DNA of 22,081 bases from Ramicandelaber brevisporus. Taxonomy: Eukaryota > Kickxellomycota > Ramicandelaberales > Ramicandelaberaceae. This document shows positions 16,689-22,081 of this stretch, in pieces. Position 1 is the first letter of the stretch. Each line of letters starts with the position of its first letter. Below the pieces are notes generated by a model. The model ran no database searches. It saw only the letters and a list, made by a program, of their open reading frames with translations, and had not been told where the DNA came from. Made by a program: the position numbers and the translations under genes. Where the stretch lies: positions 1-22,081 of the forward strand of contig MU602689.1 of the NCBI GenBank assembly GCA_025201865.1, given 5' to 3'.

Positions 16689-17512
16689 ATGATTCGACTG
16701 GAAACGCCATCGCTCTCGCACTTCAAGAGCAGCGACTACGACCACTTTTACGAGCCGGCTGGTATGTTCGTCTAGCGGCTCATCTTGCGAGATCTCGGTT
16801 GTGCTCTGTGTGTGTGTGTGTAAACAACCAAAGAGAATAAGAATGAAACTGACAAGGACATTGAATGCTGTTTTGTTGGCTGCTTGTTTGTTTATTCCAT
16901 TGAACAGAGGACACATTTCTGCTGATTGATGCCCTTGAACAGGATGCATCGTTCATCTCAGCACGGAAGCCGCTGGTGTGCATTGAGGTTGGATCTGGAT
17001 CAGGCTGTGTGAGTGCAGCTGTCAGTGATTTACTGCGACAGCTCAGCATTCCTTCAGCTGTGTTTTCAACCGACATCAACATCCGCGCATGCTCAGCGAC
17101 TCGTCGTACCTGTCTCGCCAATGTCTCACATCCAAATCCAAACTGTATTACGGCCAATGTGATCAACTGTCAATTTGCAGATGTTTTGGCGGATAGATTA
17201 AGTCACAGCTTTGATCTAATCATATTCAATCCGCCGTATGTTCCAACTCCGTCTGAAGAGGTTGGCTCACTGGGCATTGAGGCTGCATGGGCAGGTGGAG
17301 TTGATGGACGAGAAGTGATTGACGAGTTCTTGCCAAGATTAGACAGCTACCTTTCGGCGAATGGCATGGTGTACATGGTGCTGCTAGAGCAAAATCGACC
17401 ACGCGAGATTGCAGAAATGATGAGCGAAAAGTACAATATGCAATGCGACGTTGTCATCTCCAGAAAAGCTGGCGGTGAGAAACTGCACATTATGCGCATC
17501 GTTAGACGATGA
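16689..17512 (+). CDS. N6AMT1: HEMK2/N6AMT1-type class I methyltransferase, spliced
   Basis: Two exons, 16689-16761 and 16908-17512, encode 225 residues, close to human N6AMT1 (214). Splicing rejoins the invariant YEPAEDTFLLIDALE (21-35), which spans the junction: exon 1 ends after the first base of the Glu25 codon. Further motifs are CIEVGSGSG (SAM loop, about 49-57), an acidic SAM-ribose candidate in STDIN (Asp80), IIFNPPYVPTP (129-139) with catalytic NPPY at 132-135, and EVGSLGIEAAWAGG (142-155), the family signature. With TRM112 this enzyme methylates the glutamine of the GGQ motif in release factor eRF1; other substrates have been proposed. The continuous frame from 16976 lacks the N-terminal substrate-binding part, so the spliced model is clearly right. 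Confidence 0.95.
16762..16907 (+). other. Intron of the HEMK2/N6AMT1 gene, 146 nt
   Basis: GTATGT donor and ACAG acceptor. Removal restores the conserved EPAEDTFLL motif exactly. The intron contains a short (GT)n run and an in-frame stop soon after the donor. Confidence 0.93.
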
Positions 17513-17571
17513 TCATCCTGACTCTAATGGAGGCAAATCATATCTATGGTAAAGTTACAAATTTCATTTCT

Positions 17572-17581
17572 TTTATTTATT
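17572..17581 (-). terminator. Double AATAAA polyadenylation signal of GAR1
   Basis: Two overlapping AATAAA hexamers on the minus strand, about 35-44 nt after the GAR1 stop. Confidence 0.65.
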
Positions 17582-17615
17582 TGTTGTTCATTCAATAATA
17601 TAAACATCTTCATAG

Positions 17616-18320
17616 TTAGTGACCACGGCCACGACCCCGGCTGAAGGACGAGCCTCCACCACGACCGCCACCACCGCCGCCACGGCTGAACGAGCCGCCG
17701 CGACCACCGCCGCCAAATCCGCCACGGCCGCCTCCAGCGCCGCCACCAAATCCACCACGGCCGCCGCCGCCAAAGCCGCCACGACCGCCGCCGCGACCAC
17801 CACCAAATCCACCGCGGCCGCCGCCAAAGCCACCGCCAAAGCCACCGCGTCCACCGCCAGCACCGCCAGCAGCAGCACCCTTCTTCTTCTTCTTCTTGAC
17901 CTTGTCAACGCTAGCTGGCTTTGGCAGGAACCGCTCCAGTGGCAGCAGCTTGTCGCTTCCAATGTAAACCTTATCGCCATCCTTAAAGCTGGTTGCTACA
18001 ACGCCTTCTTGCGGCTTCACCGAGAAGAAAACCTCGTTAATTGGGCCCAAGATTTCATCAATTTTGCCGATTTGGGTCTTGTTCTCGAGATAGATGGGAG
18101 CGTTAAAGTATGGGATTTTGGCATTGCTGTTCAGGCGATACATCATCTCGTCTTTGCAAGCGTGCATAAACGTGCCGATCTCGACGACAGTGTCTGGTGG
18201 GCCGGCGTTGAAGGCGAAGCCGCCACGGCCTCCTCCTCCACCACCACCGCCAAAGCCGCCGCCGCCGAAACCGCCGCGACCACCGCCTCTGCTGAAACCG
18301 CCTCTGCCGCGTGAACTCAT
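17616..18320 (-). CDS. GAR1: GAR1, H/ACA ribonucleoprotein subunit
   Basis: A 234-residue nucleolar protein. GAR1 is one of four core proteins of H/ACA RNPs, which pseudouridylate rRNA and snRNA; it contacts Cbf5 and aids substrate turnover. The core domain is 40-135: [56 protein letters not shown] and [13 protein letters not shown], all near-identical in kind to yeast Gar1. RGG/GGF-rich (GAR) tails flank it at 1-38 and about 150-234, after a lysine run at 140-147. The start is ATG 18318-18320; a longer reading begins at a non-ATG codon in a CTTT repeat and is rejected. It converges with the HEMK2 gene, 103 bp between stops. The antisense Ala/Thr-rich frame is a shadow of the GGX repeats. Confidence 0.97.
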   Translation of the reverse strand: MSSRGRGGFSRGGGRGGFGGGGFGGGGGGGGRGGFAFNAGPPDTVVEIGTFMHACKDEMMYRLNSNAKIPYFNAPIYLENKTQIGKIDEILGPINEVFFSVKPQEGVVATSFKDGDKVYIGSDKLLPLERFLPKPASVDKVKKKKKKGAAAGGAGGGRGGFGGGFGGGRGGFGGGRGGGRGGFGGGGRGGFGGGAGGGRGGFGGGGRGGSFSRGGGGGGRGGGSSFSRGRGRGH

Positions 18321-18352
18321 CGTATGTAGATTGAAATAGTTTTTTTTTGGTA

Positions 18353-18380
18353 CTTTCTTTCTTTCTTTCTTTCTTTCTTT
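18353..18380. repeat. (CTTT)7 microsatellite
   Basis: Seven perfect units 33 bp upstream of the GAR1 ATG, read as GAAA repeats in the GAR1 transcript. Confidence 0.95.
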
Positions 18381-18559
18381 TTTCTTTTGATCTCTCAATC
18401 TGTGCAGTCGCCCTTTTTAAATCAGAGAGAGCGAAGCTCGAAATTTATTGCTTAAAACGGAGAAAAAATACGGCAAATACAACAGCAACAACAACAGAGG
18501 CAACAACATTGTGCGACATTATATTCACAAGTGGGCAAAATGAAAGCAAAAACACTGGT

Positions 18560-18582
18560 TACTACTACTACTACTACTACTA
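18560..18582. repeat. (TAC)7 microsatellite
   Basis: Seven perfect TAC units in the GAR1/F-box divergent promoter. Confidence 0.95.
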
Positions 18583-18972
18583 TTGCTGTTTCTGCTGCTA
18601 ATAGTAACGAGTAGGCATCAGTTGAATACACATGTGAATGTACTTGAATGATTGCTTGATTCATTCAATGGCTATTGAACGTTCATTTGCTATAAAGTCG
18701 GAAAATGAGATATGATTGACTACGACGGCACTCGTGGCTGTATATAACTATCGCGTCACTCAATGCAAGCTTCACAGAAAAAAAGGATACACACCGATCT
18801 ATAACTTGCACATCTCAACCTTCCAACCCCGTCCTCACATCGTCCTCACATCTCATCACGCACTCACACCATCTCTCTCTCTCTCTCACTCACTTACTCA
18901 CTCGCTCTCTCGCTCTCTCACTGTTTCCTCCTCCTCCTGGTGTTGCCCGTTGCAAACAATCAGCGCAAACAA

Positions 18973-20358
18973 ATGGATATCGGCAAGCTGCTCAACCCAG
19001 TGCCGAACAAAAGACCACGATTCGACAGAGATAGCTTGATTTGCGACGAGTATTGGCTGCCGACCGAGCTGATTGCGTACATCATATCGTTCTTCGACTT
19101 TTTGCACCGACCAAAGTTTAGACTGGTATCGAAGGAGTGGAACATTGCCTACGACCTTTATCACCGCAACAAAGTATTCGACGATTACGACCATGTTATT
19201 AAAAAGCGAGTGACGCGGAGACAAGTACTGAATGCATTCGCCGAGTATGGCCGTCGGCTACGCTGGATGCGCATTCACACATCAACATTGCGGGAGATAC
19301 TGGACTTTGAGCCAAACTTTGCTGATTTAATGCCAAATGCCGTTCAGATTTCAATAGTGGTCAACGATGGTTTATCCAGCTTATGGTGGATGGGTGACTT
19401 TGTGATGAAGCTGTTCAAATTGAAGATATTGGTCATTCAGGAATTTGGATCCACAGCTGATGATCATCTGGCGTACGAGATGGACAGAGCTGTCGCAGTC
19501 ATGCCGCGACTAGGGTCTGTGATGATAGATGATATCGACTTGGACTTGAATGCATTTCCGGGGCCAAATATGAAGGAGCGTGCGAGACAAATACTGGAAC
19601 TGGTAATATCAGTAGCAAACATTGAGCCCGGTATGGTTGGTTCGACATTTAAGATGTTCAAGAATGTGCGGCGGTTGGGTTTTACAGGCATCAGCAGCGC
19701 GGACGTTCTCAAGGAGGTTACTGAAATGGTGGTTGACAAAAAGAACTTTCGGAAGCTGCAATTTCTGGAAGTGCGTAGCGAATTCGACCTATCCCATGCT
19801 GATCCAATTGTCAACGAAGAGTATGGTACCAAAGTAACGGCGATGGATCTCTATTTGAAGATTTGTGGCATTCGCCGTCCAAATTTCGAGCTCCGTGTAG
19901 GCTTTATTCTTGGTGCATGTTCAACGACTGATTCAGCATTAATTGAGAGGGAACGAGAATTCGTCATCAATTTGGGCAAAACTGGTGCAGATGTACTTGC
20001 TCGGTTGGAGATAACACACTACACACCAGTTGGCGATTACGATCCCCTGACGACGCTGTTCTACCACAGCGCACCGCGTTTCCCAAATCTTTTATTCCTA
20101 TACATCCACGTCTCCCCAACAGCTGCCACTGGACCGCGGATCATTGACGCACTGAACAATCCGTTCCTGCTTCCTCATATTGTTCAAGTGAGGTTTTACG
20201 TCGACGGCACGCAATCGCCAGAGTGGAATAGGAGGTTTAACCCAATTCACCGCTCACGAGGATTTCATTTTTCAGTAAGAGAAAAGCAACATGAAGATAG
20301 GTGGAGAATATTAAATGAGAACAACGATGGCGTCCTCCCATCCAGATTTCTTAGTTAA
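18973..20358 (+). CDS. F-box protein with LRR-like C-terminal region
   Basis: A 461-residue protein from the ATG at 18973; a slightly longer frame would begin at GTG in the CT-rich leader. A basic patch KRPRF at 13-17 could be a nuclear signal. The F-box is at about 29-65 (LPTELIAYIISFFDF, then KFRLVSKEWNIAYD), closer to the consensus than in the two proteins at the left end. The remainder, to residue 461, has irregular leucine-rich units such as FKLKILVIQEFG, RRLGFTGI, RKLQFLEVRSE and PNLLFLYIHVSP. A substrate-receptor role in an SCF ubiquitin ligase is the default inference; the target is unknown. It converges on the membrane J-like gene, with only 77 bp between stops in my spliced model. 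No introns needed, TAA stop. Confidence 0.8.
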   Translation: MDIGKLLNPVPNKRPRFDRDSLICDEYWLPTELIAYIISFFDFLHRPKFRLVSKEWNIAYDLYHRNKVFDDYDHVIKKRVTRRQVLNAFAEYGRRLRWMRIHTSTLREILDFEPNFADLMPNAVQISIVVNDGLSSLWWMGDFVMKLFKLKILVIQEFGSTADDHLAYEMDRAVAVMPRLGSVMIDDIDLDLNAFPGPNMKERARQILELVISVANIEPGMVGSTFKMFKNVRRLGFTGISSADVLKEVTEMVVDKKNFRKLQFLEVRSEFDLSHADPIVNEEYGTKVTAMDLYLKICGIRRPNFELRVGFILGACSTTDSALIEREREFVINLGKTGADVLARLEITHYTPVGDYDPLTTLFYHSAPRFPNLLFLYIHVSPTAATGPRIIDALNNPFLLPHIVQVRFYVDGTQSPEWNRRFNPIHRSRGFHFSVREKQHEDRWRILNENNDGVLPSRFLS

Positions 20359-20435
20359 TTGCACTTGCCATTAAATGTAAAAAAAAAACAAAACAACATC
20401 TGCCTCTTTAATCACCTGTTCCATTAGTAACATAG

Positions 20436-21938
20436 TTAAAGAAATGTACCATCGAATATGACTCTATTCGGAATAGCCAATGTATGGTGTTCTTTCGACC
20501 TGTCCGCAATGTTGGATATAGTGAGCAGCATCTGTGTTCGTGATTCAGCTGCCAAGTGCTGAATACTTGGTGCTGGCGATTGCATCTCTGTATAAAGTTC
20601 GCAAAATGCGACGTTGTTGTTGCCGATATCAAAAGGAACGGAAGAAAGTGAATGTATGTGGGACACGATATTGCCGATCTGATACCAAAATGCTGTTTAA
20701 AATTACTCAATTGTTCAAAAAAAATATGAGGTTTAATAAGCTTGCGTACATTCATGTAGAGCGTGAATAAAATAACTGTAAATACAGCAAGCTAGGAACA
20801 AAACGACACCATAGAAGAATGCCAAGACTCCCATTGCCCAACTTTTGATGCTCACCACTATGCAGATGGCCAATACAACCAAGCACACCGGTAAAATAAT
20901 AGCTAAACCGAGCAAAGGAGAAGTGATGCTCAGCTTGGCTTGACCAATTGAGTCTTGCAGCTTGCTCATATAGGTTTCGTGCTGATAGCCGCTGGGAGTT
21001 CCTCGATTGCGCATCTCTTGGAAGAGAGTCATCAAGTGTGTTTGAACCAATGATTCATTACACGCAACCTGAACCATAAGAGACGTTAATTTAAATGACA
21101 TTATACTGAATACAATCACCAACCCATACTTGCTGAATTTACCAAATAACTGGTCAGTTGAACCATAAATGTAGAAAATCAGTATCAAAAGTACAGATGT
21201 AATCGCACATAAAGCAGAAATGGCAATGTCAGGCAACTGGATGAGGAACTGTCTGATACCAAAGGAACGAATGCGTTGACTGTGACTCGCTGTAGCAGAA
21301 TCACTGGATGAGATGGTTTGTGGCTGCTGTTCATCGTGTGCAACAGCAGCAATTTGACTGTGAGAATCAAATACCATGGTCCAAATAGTGCTGAGAGTAT
21401 TCTTGAGCACAATGAGATCCTTGCAATTGCTAAACAGAATAGCGAAGGGAATCACAGTTGTAACCACTAGAAGGACAGTTGAAAACACATCTCCACCTGC
21501 GATCCATCCAATTACGACACAAAGAACCATTAAATCCCATATACGTCTCAAGAATGGCCAAACTCGCTGATCAACTGAATACAACTGACGATCGTAGAGC
21601 GTTGGATGCCCCGCTGATGCACCACTACTGATGTCAAGTTTCTCAAACAAAGCATCACCGTATCTGTCGTATGCAGCACGTTTGTTCAGGTCATAGAGTG
21701 TCGAGAATGCAGCAAACAGAGTGTTCAATTGCGTTTGATGTTCGTTTTCGCCCAAGAGCTCGGTGAAACGGCGCACTGCTGCTTCCAGAATTTCATCCTG
21801 AGAGGCGTCCGACGCTGCACGAATATCAGCATAGAAGGTGGTGGTAATCGGCGCATCTGCTGGTGAACTGTCAGTCGAATGGAACTGCGATTCGACTTCA
21901 GCAGTTGAAACTCGTGTATATCGGTGAGGCGGTTGCAT
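20436..21938 (-). CDS. Polytopic membrane protein with degenerate J domain, probably spliced
   Basis: The ATG at 21936-21938 opens a frame encoding 401 residues, ending at TAA 20733. Residues 35-97 resemble a J domain (FYADIRAASDASQDEILEAA, later YDLNKRAAYDRYGDALFEKL) but the HPD tripeptide between helices II and III is replaced by ELLGENEHQ, so stimulation of Hsp70 is unlikely. Five or six hydrophobic spans follow at about 134-148, 152-170, 236-258, 272-292, 342-362 and 366-388, with a polar Gln/Ser loop at 195-225. A 57-nt intron (20693-20749) would join HALHE to a frame encoding SFWYQIGNIV and on to TAA 20436, giving 481 residues with exons 20750-21938 and 20436-20692. Just upstream of the ATG, TTTTTATTCCACGCTTTTGC then AG resembles an intron acceptor, so a 5' exon outside the window is possible. 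Family not recognised. Confidence 0.7.
20693..20749 (-). other. Probable 57-nt intron near the 3' end of the membrane J-like gene
   Basis: GTACGC donor and AAACAG acceptor with a T-rich interior and candidate branch GTAATTT. Splicing preserves frame (1189 nt plus 257 nt, together 482 codons) and connects to 85 codons free of stops with normal-looking composition. Confidence 0.6.
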
Positions 21939-22081
21939 AGCTGCAAAAGCGTGGAATAAAAAGTGAGAGTTGTCTGCAAAGGAAGAGAGCAGAGAGAATT
22001 CACACACGCAAATCCACGCCGCCAAGTTGATAATAATAGAAAAGCCTCGGAATTTCTGTGCGAATCAAGAGTCAAGCCACC

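Larger units (their letters stand above)
18321..18972. promoter_or_regulatory. Divergent promoter region, 652 bp, with simple repeats
   Basis: Shared upstream DNA of GAR1 (-) and an F-box gene (+). It has a (CTTT)7 run by GAR1, a CAACAA-rich stretch, a (TAC)7 run, TATAAAG at 18691-18697, TATATAA near 18740, and a long CT-rich leader (about 18861-18930) just before the F-box ATG. No gene or known RNA seen. Confidence 0.45.

Noticed and set aside
17619-18314. Plus-strand Ala/Thr-rich frame of 231 codons
   Set aside because: Mirror image of the GAR1 glycine-rich repeats; composition is fully explained by the opposite strand.
20408-20755. Minus-strand frame of 115 codons after the membrane J-like gene
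   Set aside because: It starts inside that gene in another frame. The alternative frame joined by the 57-nt intron gives a more economical model.

Overview
This window is nuclear DNA of a eukaryote, most likely an early-diverging fungus. Three things point that way: a Tea4/Bud14-type SH3 polarity protein and a questin-oxidase-like protein, both typically fungal; short GT-AG introns (57, 146 and about 163 nt inferred here); and compact intergenic spacing, with long intronless genes on both strands. A cobalamin GTPase (MMAA/MeaB) fits an early-diverging lineage better than Dikarya, which generally lack B12 enzymes. The F-box-like/LRR proteins at both ends resemble expanded families that I associate with Kickxellomycotina such as Ramicandelaber, but that is recollection, not a search result.

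Layout, left to right. 1-3233: two tandem minus-strand F-box-like/LRR paralogs; the first runs off the left edge and has no stop in 414 codons. 3657-5826: divergent pair of an MMAA-type GTPase (-) and a probable proteasome assembly chaperone 1 (+). 5927-8041: minus-strand genes for an unrecognised small membrane protein and a questin-oxidase-like protein with a probable 3' intron. 8630-10466: minus-strand BET1 SNARE and CDC123. 10871-13429: the SH3 polarity protein (+), divergent from CDC123. 13729-15444: phosphoglucomutase (-). 16134-17512: mitochondrial YCII protein and spliced HEMK2/N6AMT1 methyltransferase (+). 17616-18320: GAR1 (-). 18973-20358: a third F-box protein (+). 20436-21938: a polytopic membrane protein with a J-like domain lacking HPD (-), probably with a 57-nt intron adding about 85 C-terminal residues.

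Most genes are unrelated housekeeping genes: glycolytic/glycogen flux (PGM), ER-Golgi fusion (BET1), eIF2 assembly (CDC123), rRNA pseudouridylation (GAR1), eRF1 methylation (HEMK2), proteasome assembly (PAC1) and B12 metabolism (MMAA). I see no operon, mobile element, CRISPR array or RNA gene. I do not see a clear new multi-gene system. The most notable points are the truncated F-box-like gene at the left edge, the hidden 3' exons of the membrane J-like and questin-oxidase genes, the HPD-less J domain, and the tandem divergent F-box-like genes.
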